In this document: one piece after another, positions 1 through 9,763 of the stretch | Layout of the letters: each line of letters starts with the position of its first letter | Position numbering within the stretch: position 1 is the stretch's first letter | NCBI RefSeq assembly: GCF_001544455.2 | Contig: NZ_FCOC02000021.1 | Location: 1-64,000 of the forward strand | DNA: 64,000 nucleotides | Reading direction: 5' to 3' | Origin: Caballeronia sordidicola | GTDB lineage: Bacteria; Pseudomonadota; Gammaproteobacteria; Burkholderiales; Burkholderiaceae | Translations under genes and position numbers: made by a program | Notes under the pieces: model-generated | What the model was told of the DNA's origin: nothing | What the model saw: only the letters and a program-made list of their open reading frames with translations | Database searches by the model: none

Positions 1-28
1 CACTGAGTTGTTCATAGCTTTGTCCCAT
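1..28 (-). CDS. possible 5' end of a gene leaving the window
   Basis: On the minus strand an ATG at 28 opens a frame (MGQSYEQLS) that runs off the left edge. An AGGA sits about eight bases before it. A second, out-of-frame ATG at 15 is also possible. It would lie 54 bases downstream of the oxidoreductase stop, in the same direction, so it could be the next gene of that operon. Nine codons are too few to name a product. Confidence 0.25.
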
Positions 29-82
29 GCAACATATCCTATTTCAAAGGTGTTGCACTTGTACCTTGAAAACGCCCAGGGA

Positions 83-1405
83 TCACGACAACGCGCCGCG
101 CACACGGCCATTCCAGCAGTCGTCGAGTTGATAAAGCGCCGCGCCCACGGGCACGCTCAACGTGCTTGCAATGCCGCCGGGACTCAACGGGAACGGACCT
201 TCGCCGAACGCGCCGGGAGCGGGCGCGAGGCCCAGCAAGGTGCTGGCAATGCGCTGCCCGAGATAGCTCATCAGCGCTACACCGTTGCCGTTGCAGCCGA
301 GCGCGTAATGCACGCCTTCGTGCTGGCCGATGTGCGCGAGCTTGTCGCCTGTCATCGCGACATAACCTTTCCATGCATGCGTGATGCGCACGTCGCGTAA
401 CGCGGGCCAGAGTTCGGCCATTTTCGCGTGCAGGATGCGGGCGGCTTCGCGCTCGCCGATTTCCCTGAACGATGGCCGCGAGCCGAACAGCATGCGGGTT
501 CCATCGGGCGATGGCCGCGTATAAAAGAGGTTGCGCTTCGAGTCGCTGATCATGCGGCGGCCGGGGTTCAATATGTCCATCAGGCCGGGCGGCAATGGTT
601 CCGTTGCTATCTGATAACTCGCGACGGGCAGCACGCGCCGCGAGAAGAACGGCGTCAGGCGGCTCGTATAGCCGTTGGTCGCGACCAGTACGTGATTTGC
701 GTTTATCTTGCCGCGCGCCGTGTGAACGACGAATCGCGAGCCGACTTTTTCAATGCGCTCGACCGCCGCGTGCGAGTGCAGGGTCGCACCGCGTTGTCTT
801 GCAAGTTCGCGCAGCGCACGATGATATTTCGCCGTATGCAGGCCGCCGTATTCATCGACGAGAATGCCGCCGTAGTAATAATCCGATCCCACCACCGCGC
901 GCTGTTCCGCACGCGAAACCACATGCACCGTCACGCCGGTTTTCTCGCGCAAGAGTTCGCCTTGTTCGCGCAATCGCTCGAAATGGCCGGGCGTGAACGC
1001 ACCGAAAAAGCGGCCGGTGATCTGCAGGTCGGCATCGAGCGATTCACGCGCGATCAGCCGTTTCAGATAATCGAAACTCGCCATGGATTCGGCCATCAGG
1101 CGGCCGAGCCGTTCCGCCGATACCCCGCGAATCGCGTTCGTCAGCGCAAGCTTCTGCCCGCTCGACACCATGCCGCCGCTGCGCGTGCTGCCGCCCGCGC
1201 CAATCTCGGCGGCGTCCAGGACGGCGACCGCCGCGCCGTGTTGCGCCGCTTCCGCCGCCGCCGATAACCCGCAATACCCGCTGCCGACAATCGCCACGTC
1301 CACGGTCGAAGGCAGCGCCACGCGCGCGGTTTCCGGTGGCGCTGCGTCCCACCAGTACGGCGCGACGCGAAAGTCATCGTGGAAAAGCAGTGAGTCGGCT
1401 CGCAT
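83..1405 (-). CDS. FAD-dependent amine oxidoreductase, PuuB/DAO family
   Basis: 440-residue flavoprotein of the D-amino-acid-oxidase family, most like gamma-glutamylputrescine oxidoreductases that oxidise a primary or secondary amine with release of peroxide. The Rossmann FAD motif GSGYCG is at residues 41-46, followed by the AEIGAGGSTRSGG loop typical of this family. The N-terminal 'PYWWDAAPP' segment before the dinucleotide fold is characteristic of the PuuB branch. No signal peptide is visible, so it should be cytoplasmic. It is divergent from a LysR gene 152 bp away, which probably controls it. The substrate cannot be read from the sequence; a polyamine-type amine or amino acid is an inference. 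Confidence 0.85.
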   Translation of the reverse strand: MRADSLLFHDDFRVAPYWWDAAPPETARVALPSTVDVAIVGSGYCGLSAAAEAAQHGAAVAVLDAAEIGAGGSTRSGGMVSSGQKLALTNAIRGVSAERLGRLMAESMASFDYLKRLIARESLDADLQITGRFFGAFTPGHFERLREQGELLREKTGVTVHVVSRAEQRAVVGSDYYYGGILVDEYGGLHTAKYHRALRELARQRGATLHSHAAVERIEKVGSRFVVHTARGKINANHVLVATNGYTSRLTPFFSRRVLPVASYQIATEPLPPGLMDILNPGRRMISDSKRNLFYTRPSPDGTRMLFGSRPSFREIGEREAARILHAKMAELWPALRDVRITHAWKGYVAMTGDKLAHIGQHEGVHYALGCNGNGVALMSYLGQRIASTLLGLAPAPGAFGEGPFPLSPGGIASTLSVPVGAALYQLDDCWNGRVRGALS

Positions 1406-1514
1406 GGATCTCGCAAACGAATGACGGGCGGCTTTCAGTCTAGAAGCGGCTTCATCATCCGGTCAAATACGGACAAAAACGGCTGCCATTCATTTTTGAT
1501 ATGGCAAGCTGGAC

Positions 1515-1532
1515 ATCGTGACAATCGTGACC
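1515..1532. promoter_or_regulatory. tandem 9-mer in the divergent LysR/oxidoreductase spacer
   Basis: Two abutting copies, ATCGTGACA and ATCGTGACC, differing at the last base, lie 25 bp before the LysR ATG in the 152-bp divergent spacer. The location suggests a regulator or RNA-polymerase contact site, but this is inference. Confidence 0.35.
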
Positions 1533-1557
1533 ACTTTGGAAGCGCAAAAGAACGCCC

Positions 1558-2463
1558 ATGAACCAGAGACAGATCGAGGCATTCAGGCTCGTCATGCTGC
1601 GCGGGTCGATGACAGCCGCGGCCGAAGAACTTGGCACGTCGCAACCGAGCATCAGCCGGCTGATATCGGAGCTGGAAACATCGACAGGACTCGCGCTTTT
1701 CACGCGCAACGGCGGCCGGATTCAAGCCACCGACGCGGGCAGCGCGTTTTATCGCGAAGTGGACCGGAGCTTTGTCGGGATCGAGAAGCTTGCGCATTCG
1801 GCGCGCGAAATCCGGCAGTTCGGTAGCGGCCGCCTGCGGCTGGTCGCGGCGCCCGTGGTGGCGTTGTCGTTCATGCCGCTCGTGATCGAGCGCTTCCTGG
1901 CCGCGTATCCGCGCATTGCGATATCGCTGGAAATGAGGAGCGAAGGCACGATCCAGCGATGGGCGTCATCGGCATATTGCGACGTGGGTTTCGCGACCAC
2001 CACGCCGGACGCCTTCGGCGTGACGAGCGCGGAGTTGTACCGGCTGCCGGGCGTGTGCGCGCTGCCCGCGAGCCATCCGCTCGCGGCGCGCGAACGCATC
2101 CACGCGCGCGACCTGAAAGACGAACGCCTGATCCTGCCGTCCTATGCCGACGACACCCGTTCGGCGCTTGACCGTGCGTTGCGGCAGGCCGGCGTGAAGC
2201 AGGTGCCGACCATCGAGACGCCGTACGGCGCGACCATTTGCGCAATGGTCGCTCGAGGTTTGGGCGTGGGCGTGGTGAACCCGCTCGCCATGTTCGATAC
2301 CAATCCCGCTCGCATCGTGTTCCGGCCTTTCTCGCCTGACGTGATGTTTCGCGGCTTCACCGTCTGCCCGCAGTTGCAGCATCCGAATCCGCTGGTGAGC
2401 GCGTTCCTCGAACTCGCGCGCGAGACCATGACGCTCGAAGCGCTGCGCCTGCAAGCCGCCTGA
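1558..2463 (+). CDS. LysR-family transcriptional regulator, OccR/NocR-like
   Basis: 301 residues, the usual LysR length. The winged helix-turn-helix covers about residues 1-60, with MNQRQIEAFRLVMLRGSMT and the recognition region 'GTSQPSISRLI'. This opening resembles the OccR/NocR opine-catabolism subgroup. The remainder is the periplasmic-binding-protein-like effector domain (about 90-295). It is transcribed away from the FAD amine oxidoreductase, the classic LysR arrangement, so control of that gene by an amine or amino-acid inducer is likely. It is convergent with the maleylacetoacetate isomerase gene 18 bp downstream. Confidence 0.9.
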   Translation: MNQRQIEAFRLVMLRGSMTAAAEELGTSQPSISRLISELETSTGLALFTRNGGRIQATDAGSAFYREVDRSFVGIEKLAHSAREIRQFGSGRLRLVAAPVVALSFMPLVIERFLAAYPRIAISLEMRSEGTIQRWASSAYCDVGFATTTPDAFGVTSAELYRLPGVCALPASHPLAARERIHARDLKDERLILPSYADDTRSALDRALRQAGVKQVPTIETPYGATICAMVARGLGVGVVNPLAMFDTNPARIVFRPFSPDVMFRGFTVCPQLQHPNPLVSAFLELARETMTLEALRLQAA

Positions 2464-2481
2464 CCTGTGCGGTCCGGTCGA

Positions 2482-3144
2482 TCAGACCGGCGCGCCCGCC
2501 TGCTTTTTCGGGTCCGCCTTCATGAACGCAGGATGCTGGTCGCAGACGCTCATGATCCTGTCGATAGTCGGGATATCCGGGACCGTGATCTTGAACACGC
2601 GCGTGACGGCGACAATGCTCGCGAGGCAGATATCGGCCAGTGTGGGTTGATTGCCGTGACAATAAACGCCCGTCTCCGACGACCCGGCAAGCCGCGCCTC
2701 GATTGCCGCCAGGCCTGTGCCCAGCCACTTGATTTGCCACGCGCGCCACGCGGCGTCGTCGAATCCGCCGGTTGTCTGCAGATACTTTTTCACGCGCGGC
2801 ACGACCATGGGATGGGTATCGGCGGCGCACATCGATGCAATGGAGCGCACGCGGGCACGGCCGTACAGGTCGTTGGGCAACAAGGGCGGCGAGGGCTGAA
2901 GTTCATCGAGGAACTCGAGGATCGCGAGCGATTGCGTGAGCGGCTCGTGTCCTTCTTGCACGAGCGCGGGAATCGATCCGAGCGGACTGACCTTCAAAAA
3001 TGCGTCGCTGCGTTGTTCGCCGGCGTCGAGATCGATGTTCTGTTCGTGCGCGCTCAGGCCTTTCAGGTTGAGCGCGACGCGCACGCGAAACGCGGCGGAC
3101 GAGCGCCAGAATGCGAAGAGTTCGAATTGCGCTTGTTCGGGCAT
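2482..3144 (-). CDS. maiA: maleylacetoacetate isomerase / zeta-class glutathione S-transferase
   Basis: 220 residues from the ATG at 3144, which is preceded by GAAAGGAAA; an upstream in-frame ATG would add 36 poorly folded residues. The N-terminal thioredoxin-like domain has the zeta-class glutathione site 'WRSSAAFRVRVALNLKG' (residues about 10-26) and 'QSLAILEFLDE'. The helical C-terminal domain carries 'TLADICLAS' and ends in the family's AxPxxQxxAP-like tail. MaiA isomerises maleylacetoacetate to fumarylacetoacetate with glutathione in tyrosine breakdown. No other tyrosine-pathway gene is adjacent, so the physiological substrate is less certain than the family. Confidence 0.8.
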   Translation of the reverse strand: MPEQAQFELFAFWRSSAAFRVRVALNLKGLSAHEQNIDLDAGEQRSDAFLKVSPLGSIPALVQEGHEPLTQSLAILEFLDELQPSPPLLPNDLYGRARVRSIASMCAADTHPMVVPRVKKYLQTTGGFDDAAWRAWQIKWLGTGLAAIEARLAGSSETGVYCHGNQPTLADICLASIVAVTRVFKITVPDIPTIDRIMSVCDQHPAFMKADPKKQAGAPV

Positions 3145-3250
3145 GTCGTGTTTCCTTTCGGGTGGGTTGCATCGGAGAAGAAGGCTGGAGCCATTGACTT
3201 TATACGATGCACGAAACGACGCACGAAAGCGGTTGAGGCTTGAAAACGGC

Positions 3251-3282
3251 AATGCCCGGCGAACGTTCGTTCGCCGGGCATT
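3251..3282 (-). terminator. perfect 15-bp hairpin after the small secreted-protein gene
   Basis: AATGCCCGGCGAACG at 3251-3265 pairs perfectly with 3268-3282 across a two-base centre. On the minus strand it lies 46 bases past the stop of the 3329-3604 gene and is followed after four bases by a short TTTT run. It is probably the terminator of that gene, and it also shields the convergent-side maiA promoter region. Confidence 0.7.
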
Positions 3283-3328
3283 GAAGTGGGTCTTACGTTT
3301 TGCAGATACTGCGCGTTTATCAGACGGC

Positions 3329-3604
3329 TCAGTTATGCGAGTAGATCGAGCGGGTATCGTTTATCTGAACGCGTTTTCCCGATTCCGTGTTCGTGCTTTT
3401 CACGCCGCCGTAAGCGCGGGAATCCGCATTTTGGGCTGCGTTCTGCGCAGCAATGGTTTGCGCGCTTTGACCGCGTTGCGAATCGGGTGCGCCGACCAGC
3501 GGGTTGTACGATGGCGCCGGGCCATAACCGCTGCTTGCAAAAGCGGGTGCTGCAACGGCCGCGGAAACCGCGATCAACAACGATGCAATAAGGGTCTTGT
3601 TCAT
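3329..3604 (-). CDS. small secreted protein of unknown function
   Basis: 91 residues with a clear Sec signal peptide: MNKTLIASLLIAVSAAVAAP followed by a likely signal-peptidase cut at AFA-S (about residue 23). The mature part is about 65 residues, polar and rich in Gln, Asn and Ser ('QSAQTIAAQNAAQNADSRAYGG'-type stretch), with no cysteine and no recognisable domain. It resembles the many short periplasmic proteins of Burkholderiaceae. A strong hairpin follows the stop. A 186-bp spacer separates it from the MATE gene upstream, so it is probably monocistronic. Function not recognised. Confidence 0.7.
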   Translation of the reverse strand: MNKTLIASLLIAVSAAVAAPAFASSGYGPAPSYNPLVGAPDSQRGQSAQTIAAQNAAQNADSRAYGGVKSTNTESGKRVQINDTRSIYSHN

Positions 3605-3790
3605 GATGTGCTCCGATGCGTGTCAGGTACTTCGTCCATGAGGTACGCAGCGGAATTGCTCAGTGAGCTGCGTCGATGGAAATCAGTATATGCGAGCACT
3701 ATCGAAATATTGTTCCGATAGAGCCGATAACTGAATCCGCCGACGACGAATAATCGGAGCGTGATTTTGACTTGTGCCAACGCCCAGGCG

Positions 3791-5296
3791 TCAGCGTCCT
3801 TGCACGGGAAGTTCTTTCAATTCGACGTCCGGTGCGACCGTATTGCCGACCGCTGCGCCCGGGACACTGATTGAGGATTGCTCCAGCCGGTTGCTGTCCT
3901 TGCGCGCCATGGCCGCGCAATCGCCCATGGGCAGGCGTTTCACGACCAGAAACGCGACGAACATCGCCATGGTGCCGAAGACCGCATTGCTCAGGGCTAT
4001 GCCGATCAATACGCCGATAGGCCCATATCGCGAGCCGGCCGCGACGAAAGGCAACGTGCCGAGCGTCGCGCGTCCCCAGTTGAACAGCGTCGACAACAAC
4101 GGCCGGTCCAGATTGTTGAACGTCGCGTTCGCCACGAACAGACAACCGACGAACGCATAACTCGCAACCAGCCAGGAACAAAAGACGCGGATGATCATGG
4201 CGGTGTCGCCGCGTGCGGAAAACGCGCGGATCAGGCCGTTCTGGACCAGCGCGAGCACGAGCCACGCCACCGCGACCGTCAGCAGCACGAACACGAGGCT
4301 ATTGCGGATCGTCTCGCGAATCCGGTCCGCGCGGCCCGCGCCGAGATTCTGCGCAATGATCGGCCCCACCGCGCCGGTGAGCGCGAAGATCAGCGCAAAG
4401 GCCACGGGCGTGATCCGGTCGACGGTCGCCTGGCCCGCGACCGCCGCCGCGCCGAAGCGGGCCATTGCATGCGTGACATAAGCGCTTGCAACAGGCGTGG
4501 CGAGATTGGTCGCCACGGCGGGCAGCGCCACTTTCATGACCGGCTGGCTGTTCGCCCATAGCCGTGAAAGACGCACGGGGCCGATCAGGTTGTTGACCCG
4601 CATTGCGCCGTGCAAGCCGACTGCCGCGAGCGCGAGACGCGCAATATCGTTCGATATCGCCGCGCCCGTCAGCCCGAGGTGAAAGCCGAATATGAGGATC
4701 GGATCGAGCAGGGCGGTCACGACCGCCGCCGTGAGCGTGACGGCCATTGCGCGCCGCGCATCGCCGACAGAGCGCATCAGCGCGGCCGTGCACATGCCGA
4801 TTGCAAGGAACACATACGTGGGCGCGGTGATCATCAGGAAGCTGCGCGCGAGCGTACGGGTCTCGCCGGCCGCGCCGAGCGCACTGAGGATGGGATCGAG
4901 GAACAACAGCGTCGCCGCGCTCAGCACGAGCGTGACGCCGATCATCAATACAAGGCTGGCGGATGCCACCTGCCGCGCTTTCATGCGCTGGCCGGCGCCG
5001 AGAAGCCGCGCGACGGTGGCGCTCACGCCTATGGTCATGCCGATGGAAATTGCCGTGTGAAAAAAGTTGATCGTGCCGGCGAAACCGACCGCGGCGGCAA
5101 TGGCGGTGTCGCCGAGAAGGGAGATGTAGAAAAGGTTGGCGAGATCGACGGCGAACACCGCCATCAGTCCGATAGCGCCCGTGCCCGCCATCACGACGAC
5201 GTGGCGCAAGGTCGAACCATGTACGAACCGGGCAGACGAGTGGGAAGAGGCGTGCCCGGATGAGCGTGCGGGGTCAGCCTGTCGTCTGGATGTCAT
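3791..5296 (-). CDS. MATE-family efflux transporter
   Basis: 501 residues from the chosen ATG at 5296 (MTSRRQADPARSS). A longer frame starts at 5401, but its extra 35 residues look non-native. About twelve membrane segments follow a hydrophilic N-terminus, arranged as two MatE repeats (roughly residues 45-210 and 260-440). MATE proteins expel cationic drugs or metabolites by Na+ or H+ antiport across the inner membrane. The C-terminal 45 residues are hydrophilic. The gene stands alone between the small secreted-protein gene and the divergent DUF3597 gene. Substrate unknown. Confidence 0.85.
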   Translation of the reverse strand: MTSRRQADPARSSGHASSHSSARFVHGSTLRHVVVMAGTGAIGLMAVFAVDLANLFYISLLGDTAIAAAVGFAGTINFFHTAISIGMTIGVSATVARLLGAGQRMKARQVASASLVLMIGVTLVLSAATLLFLDPILSALGAAGETRTLARSFLMITAPTYVFLAIGMCTAALMRSVGDARRAMAVTLTAAVVTALLDPILIFGFHLGLTGAAISNDIARLALAAVGLHGAMRVNNLIGPVRLSRLWANSQPVMKVALPAVATNLATPVASAYVTHAMARFGAAAVAGQATVDRITPVAFALIFALTGAVGPIIAQNLGAGRADRIRETIRNSLVFVLLTVAVAWLVLALVQNGLIRAFSARGDTAMIIRVFCSWLVASYAFVGCLFVANATFNNLDRPLLSTLFNWGRATLGTLPFVAAGSRYGPIGVLIGIALSNAVFGTMAMFVAFLVVKRLPMGDCAAMARKDSNRLEQSSISVPGAAVGNTVAPDVELKELPVQGR

Positions 5297-5583
5297 GGCA
5301 AGGCGCGCAGTTGCAGTGCGCGAATCATCGCATGGATGATGCGCGATTCGTGGTGATACCCGCGTGACGATTTCGTTGCAAGGGCCAAAATCAAGGTGCA
5401 TGCCGTTACATGGAAAGACGTTTTTTCACATGCCGATGGCGCTTGAATGCATTCATGCTCGCCTACAATGTCCCTGCAGCCGCCCCCGCTTGCACTCCTT
5501 AACGTTTCAAGGAATGCCGCTTGCGGCAGGCTGCGTGAAGCCGCAATCATGTTGCTTCCAACGTCGAATAAGGGATACACATC

Positions 5584-5979
5584 ATGAGCATCTTCGGCAC
5601 GATCCTGAGCAAGATTTTCCCGTCGAGTCACCCCGCCGTCGCGGCGCCCGCACCCGTCGCGGCACCGGGCACGCCGGCCGCAGCAGCGCCTGCCCCCGCA
5701 CCTGAAGTCGCCGCAGCGCCGCCGGTCGATGTGGAAGCAGTACTGACCGACCTGCAATCCAAAACATCGGAACAATTGAACTGGAAGACATCGATTGTCG
5801 ACCTGATGAAGCTGCTGGGTCTCGACAGCAGCCTTGCCGCGCGCAAGGAACTCGCTGGCGAACTGCATTTCCCGGGCGACACGAACGATTCGGCATCCAT
5901 GAACATCTGGTTGCACAAGGCCGTCATGAACCAGCTCGCTGCCAACGGCGGAAAAGTGCCGGATAGTTTGAAGAACTGA
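5584..5979 (+). CDS. DUF3597 domain-containing protein
   Basis: 131 residues opening MSIFGTILSKIF, the signature of DUF3597 proteins. An Ala/Pro linker occupies about residues 18-47. It is followed by the compact helical domain ('VDVEAVLTDLQSK', 'WKTSIVDLMKLLGLDSS', 'ARKELAGEL') that gives the family its name. Structures of the family show a small helical bundle related to LysM-associated/BON-type stress proteins; no enzymatic role is known. No signal peptide. It is monocistronic with a hairpin 47 bases past the stop. Confidence 0.85.
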   Translation: MSIFGTILSKIFPSSHPAVAAPAPVAAPGTPAAAAPAPAPEVAAAPPVDVEAVLTDLQSKTSEQLNWKTSIVDLMKLLGLDSSLAARKELAGELHFPGDTNDSASMNIWLHKAVMNQLAANGGKVPDSLKN

Positions 5980-6026
5980 GGATTGTGCTTTTGACTCAGG
6001 CGCTTTTAATCAGGCGCTGCGCTTGT

Positions 6027-6050
6027 AACCGCACGCGAATGCGTGCGGTT
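6027..6050 (+). terminator. intrinsic terminator of the DUF3597 gene
   Basis: Perfect 10-bp stem AACCGCACGC / GCGTGCGGTT with a GAAT loop, followed by GTTTCAC. It sits in the convergent gap before the minus-strand AttH-like gene. Confidence 0.7.
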
Positions 6051-6074
6051 GTTTCACGCGACTGGATTTCGTAA

Positions 6075-7193
6075 CTACCGCGCGAGTTTCAACGCCTTGT
6101 TGTAGCCGGTAAGTTCAAGATACCCGCGGCCAACGTTCTTGTTGTCGCGGCTCACCGATACCGCACCTTCCCAATACACCGCGCCCGTGGACTGGCTGGA
6201 ATCGAGTTCCTGATCGTCCATTAACGGATCGAGCCGCCACGTCATATCGCCGGTTCTTACCGTCTCCGTTACCGGATAAGCCGTCCCCGTGCGAGGCGAT
6301 CGCCACGTGCGAAGCGGCGTGAAGTCAACCTGCTTGCCTTCGAACGAACTCACACGGCCTTGAGCGTCGCGAAGCGTCGCGTGTGTCCAGACCGCGTTGC
6401 CGTCGCGGCCGCGAACCTTGAACGCCATCAGCGCCGAGCCGTCCGCGAGGTTCGCGCCGAGCCAGTCCCAGCCGAGTGCGTCGGCGCTGAGCACGGTACT
6501 CGACCATTCATGATCGAGCCACGCGGAACCTGCGACCGTTGTATCGAGTGCGGGTTTTTCATTCGAGGCGGAAGCGCGCGTAACCTTGCCGCTCACGCGC
6601 AATTGCGGCTCGCTGTAGTAATAGCTTGCTTGCGCGGGCAACGGACCTTTGCGCGAGTAGCCGTTATCGCCCTGCAACAGCGGCGTTCCGCTTGGCGTCA
6701 GCGTGAGATTCAACGTGAAATCGTTGGCTTTTACCGTCACCGTGTAATGGCCGTCGGCTGCGCGAACCAGTTGCCATGCATCAAGCTTGACTTCGGTGTT
6801 TCCCGTCTTCGCGTAAGCGAGACCGAAACCTTGCCGCGCGATTTTTTGATCGTGCGCGAGTCGTCCCAAGGAAGGATCGCTGAGCGCGGCGTGCGCGATG
6901 ATCAACTGCGACGGCGCGAACGCGCTGGGATCGGCGGGATTGTGGCCGGTCGCCGAGCGAAAGAAGGTGATCTGGAAACCGAGCGGTTTGCCATCGGGCT
7001 GATTCAGCCAGCCCGTTGCGTACCACCATTCAGTGCGAAACGCCGGATGCGCGCCCGTGTCTTGCGGGAACGCGAGCCGGTGGCCGGGCTCGACGGTTGC
7101 AAACTCTCCAGCAGAATCGGCTGCCATCGAAGGCGCGGTTGTCACGGCGCACAGGCATAGCGTGAAGGCCAGCAGCCGCTTGAGGACGCGCAT
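6075..7193 (-). CDS. secreted lipocalin-like AttH/CrtC-type protein
   Basis: 372 residues from the ATG at 7193, which overlaps the permease stop as TAATG. It begins with a signal peptide ([21 protein letters not shown], cut near SMAA-DS). The body has the hallmarks of the AttH / carotenoid 1,2-hydratase-like double-lipocalin family: 'FRTEWWYATGWL' near the mature N-terminus, 'GFQITFFR', and 'GSAWLDHEWSS' in the middle. The family's general role is a periplasmic or envelope lipid-handling protein, but a catalytic activity is not established. Its position last in an operon with a LolD/FtsX exporter matches the Agrobacterium attEFGH organisation. Confidence 0.8.
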   Translation of the reverse strand: MRVLKRLLAFTLCLCAVTTAPSMAADSAGEFATVEPGHRLAFPQDTGAHPAFRTEWWYATGWLNQPDGKPLGFQITFFRSATGHNPADPSAFAPSQLIIAHAALSDPSLGRLAHDQKIARQGFGLAYAKTGNTEVKLDAWQLVRAADGHYTVTVKANDFTLNLTLTPSGTPLLQGDNGYSRKGPLPAQASYYYSEPQLRVSGKVTRASASNEKPALDTTVAGSAWLDHEWSSTVLSADALGWDWLGANLADGSALMAFKVRGRDGNAVWTHATLRDAQGRVSSFEGKQVDFTPLRTWRSPRTGTAYPVTETVRTGDMTWRLDPLMDDQELDSSQSTGAVYWEGAVSVSRDNKNVGRGYLELTGYNKALKLAR

Positions 7194-9763
7194 TACCAGT
7201 CCTCCTTGACGGCCCGGACCGCATCGAGCGATATCGCCTTGCGGCCTGCGACTACGGCCGTCGCGCACGATGCAACCAGCATCACCGCCGCGACCGTGCC
7301 GAGCACGGACCATGGAATGTGCATCGACATGCTCCAGTGGAACGACTGAGGATTGACGACAAACACGAGGATCAGGCTGATCGCCCAGCCAAGAACGAAG
7401 CCCACGGCAATGCCGAGCGCGGTCAGCATGCCGCCCTCCGCGGCGAGTATGGCGAGCACCTGGCGGCGCGTGACGCCCACGTGCCGCAACATGCCGAATT
7501 CGCGTGCGCGTGCGAGCGTCTGCGCGGAAAACGTCGCGGCGACGCCGAATAAACCACTCACGATCGCCACGGCCTCGAGCAGATAGGTGACCGCGAAACT
7601 GCGGTCGAAAATGGTCAGCGTCTTCGCGCGGATCTCGCCGGGCTGGGCAAATTCCAGCGCCGGGCCGAAGGGCAGTTTGCGCAATCCCGCTATGACTTCA
7701 TTAACGCTTGTGCCGCGTTGAATGCTCACGGCGACATCGGTTGCGCCCGTATCGCCGGTGAGTCTGCGGTAGTCCGCAAGCCGCAACTGGATGGCACCGG
7801 TCTGCCGCACGTAATCGCGCCAGACACCCGCCACGACGAAGTTCGATTCATGCGCGCCGACCGACAGCCGGACCCGTTCGCCCAGCCGATACCCATACAA
7901 GTCGACCATTGCCTCCGATACCCATATCGGCGTCTCGCCTTCATGCACGGAACTCATCGGCAGGACGGGGCCGGTCATCTGGAGCGTTGCGCCCGGATCG
8001 TTTGCATCGATCTCGCGTGCAAGCAGTGCAATGGCCGGCCGCGCGGGATCGAGCGTCAGGTGCGAGGTGCGCGTGAACGCGGCGGTCTTGATGCCGGGCA
8101 CGGCCGCGAGCGCCGCTTGTTCGGCAGGCGCGAGACTCCCGGTATCGCCGTTTGGCGTGACGCGCACGTACAGGTCGGCGCTCAAAAGATGCGTGAGCCA
8201 TTCGTCCACGGACACGCGAAAGCTCGCCACCATGATGGCCATGGCCACGATCAGCGCGAAGCTCGACAAAACGCCGCCCATGGCGATGGACGCCTGTCCT
8301 GGCGCATTGGCGAGCCGGGCGAGCGCGAGTGTCGCGGCGGCGTTCGTGCGGCGTTTCGCGCGCCATTGGCTGAGCGCGGTGAATACGATCGCGGTGCATC
8401 GCGGCATCAATGCAATGCCGCCGATCAGCAGCAGCGCGACGGCCAGATAGCCGAGGACGGGGACATCGAAGAGCGGCGGCAACAGTGTCAGCACCAATGC
8501 GACGGCGATGCAGCCCAGCGCGGGCCACGGCGTCGCGAGTTTTGCTAGCGCGCCTTCCTCGCTGCCGGCCTTGAGCGCTGCCGCCGGACGTGCGCGCGCC
8601 GCTTCGAGCGCCGGAACCAGACTGCCCAGCACCGACACGCCGATACCCAACGCCAGAAAAACCGTCGTTGCAACCGGTTCGAAACTCACATGTGGCTGGA
8701 CGCCGGGAAAGTAGCCGCCGCCCAGGTCGCTGCCGAAAAATCGCAGCGCGATGCTGGACAGCGCATATCCCAGCGCGAGCCCGAGCACGGAGCCGATCAC
8801 CCCGAGCAATGCGCCTTCCATCAGGATCTGCCGAAGCAATTGAGCACGCGTCACGCCCACCACGCGCAGCATGGCGAATTGCGAACGCCGGCGCACGACA
8901 GCCAGCGCTTGCGTCGAAAAGACGAGGAACGCGCCGGTAAAAAGCGCGACCAGCGCAAGCACGTTCATGTTGATCCGGTACGCGCGCGAAAGCCGGTCGG
9001 TACGGTTTTCGTCGTCGCGGGTTTCGGCCACCACAAGCTGATTGCCAAGCCGCGCTTGAAGCCGCCGTTTGAAGCTTTCGCGATCCATGCCGCGTTCAAG
9101 CTGAAGATCGACGCGCGACACTTTTCCTTGCAGATTAAAGCGCCACTGCGCGGCGGCGATATCCATGATCGCGATGCGTTGCCCCGGCCGCGTCCTTACG
9201 ATCCCGCCGGCTACGCGAAACTCGAGCGTCGATGTGCCGCTGCGTAACGCGACGTGAGCGCCCGGCGCTGCCTTGAGCCACGTTTGCGCGGCCGGCGAGA
9301 GGAAGATTGCGTCGCTGGAAAGCGAATCGAGCGGGCGCTGCGCGGAAGGCACGCCGATCAGTTCGGGCGCAATGCGGCTCGCCCGGAACACATCGATGCC
9401 GAGCACTTTCAGCGCGGCCGTTTCGCCGGGCACGGTGACATCGAGGTCGAGGACGGGACTCGCGAGCGCCACGCCGGGTTCGCGGGCGAGACGCGGATAC
9501 CAGGTTTCATCGAACGTGGGTTGCGCGCCGCGCACTTGCAGGTCTGCCTGGCCGGAAAGGCTCCTGGCCGCCGCCGAGAACTCGTTGAACGCCGCGCTAT
9601 TGATCAACTGGACCGCATAACCGAGCGCCACGCCAAGCGCTATTGTGGCAATGGCAACCACGGCGCGGGCGGGATGACTGCGCCATTCAGCGCCCAGCAG
9701 CCAGCGCGCAAGCAGCCGGCTTCCCGCAATGCGTCCAGCGGGCGGCGTTGCGCGATCATTCAT
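7193..9763 (-). CDS. double FtsX-domain ABC transporter permease (LolCE/MacB-like)
   Basis: 857 residues from the ATG at 9763, which overlaps the ATPase stop by 8 bases; a longer start at 9814 is less likely. The architecture is TM1 (about residues 35-55), a large periplasmic MacB-like domain, an FtsX domain with three membrane spans, further spans near the middle, a second periplasmic domain, and a second FtsX domain at the C-terminus. It therefore equals two lipoprotein-export-type permeases fused in one chain. Such permeases move lipid-like or lipoprotein substrates from the inner membrane outward using ATPase-driven conformational force. Partner of the adjacent ATPase and secreted lipocalin protein. 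Confidence 0.85.
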   Translation of the reverse strand: MNDRATPPAGRIAGSRLLARWLLGAEWRSHPARAVVAIATIALGVALGYAVQLINSAAFNEFSAAARSLSGQADLQVRGAQPTFDETWYPRLAREPGVALASPVLDLDVTVPGETAALKVLGIDVFRASRIAPELIGVPSAQRPLDSLSSDAIFLSPAAQTWLKAAPGAHVALRSGTSTLEFRVAGGIVRTRPGQRIAIMDIAAAQWRFNLQGKVSRVDLQLERGMDRESFKRRLQARLGNQLVVAETRDDENRTDRLSRAYRINMNVLALVALFTGAFLVFSTQALAVVRRRSQFAMLRVVGVTRAQLLRQILMEGALLGVIGSVLGLALGYALSSIALRFFGSDLGGGYFPGVQPHVSFEPVATTVFLALGIGVSVLGSLVPALEAARARPAAALKAGSEEGALAKLATPWPALGCIAVALVLTLLPPLFDVPVLGYLAVALLLIGGIALMPRCTAIVFTALSQWRAKRRTNAAATLALARLANAPGQASIAMGGVLSSFALIVAMAIMVASFRVSVDEWLTHLLSADLYVRVTPNGDTGSLAPAEQAALAAVPGIKTAAFTRTSHLTLDPARPAIALLAREIDANDPGATLQMTGPVLPMSSVHEGETPIWVSEAMVDLYGYRLGERVRLSVGAHESNFVVAGVWRDYVRQTGAIQLRLADYRRLTGDTGATDVAVSIQRGTSVNEVIAGLRKLPFGPALEFAQPGEIRAKTLTIFDRSFAVTYLLEAVAIVSGLFGVAATFSAQTLARAREFGMLRHVGVTRRQVLAILAAEGGMLTALGIAVGFVLGWAISLILVFVVNPQSFHWSMSMHIPWSVLGTVAAVMLVASCATAVVAGRKAISLDAVRAVKEDW

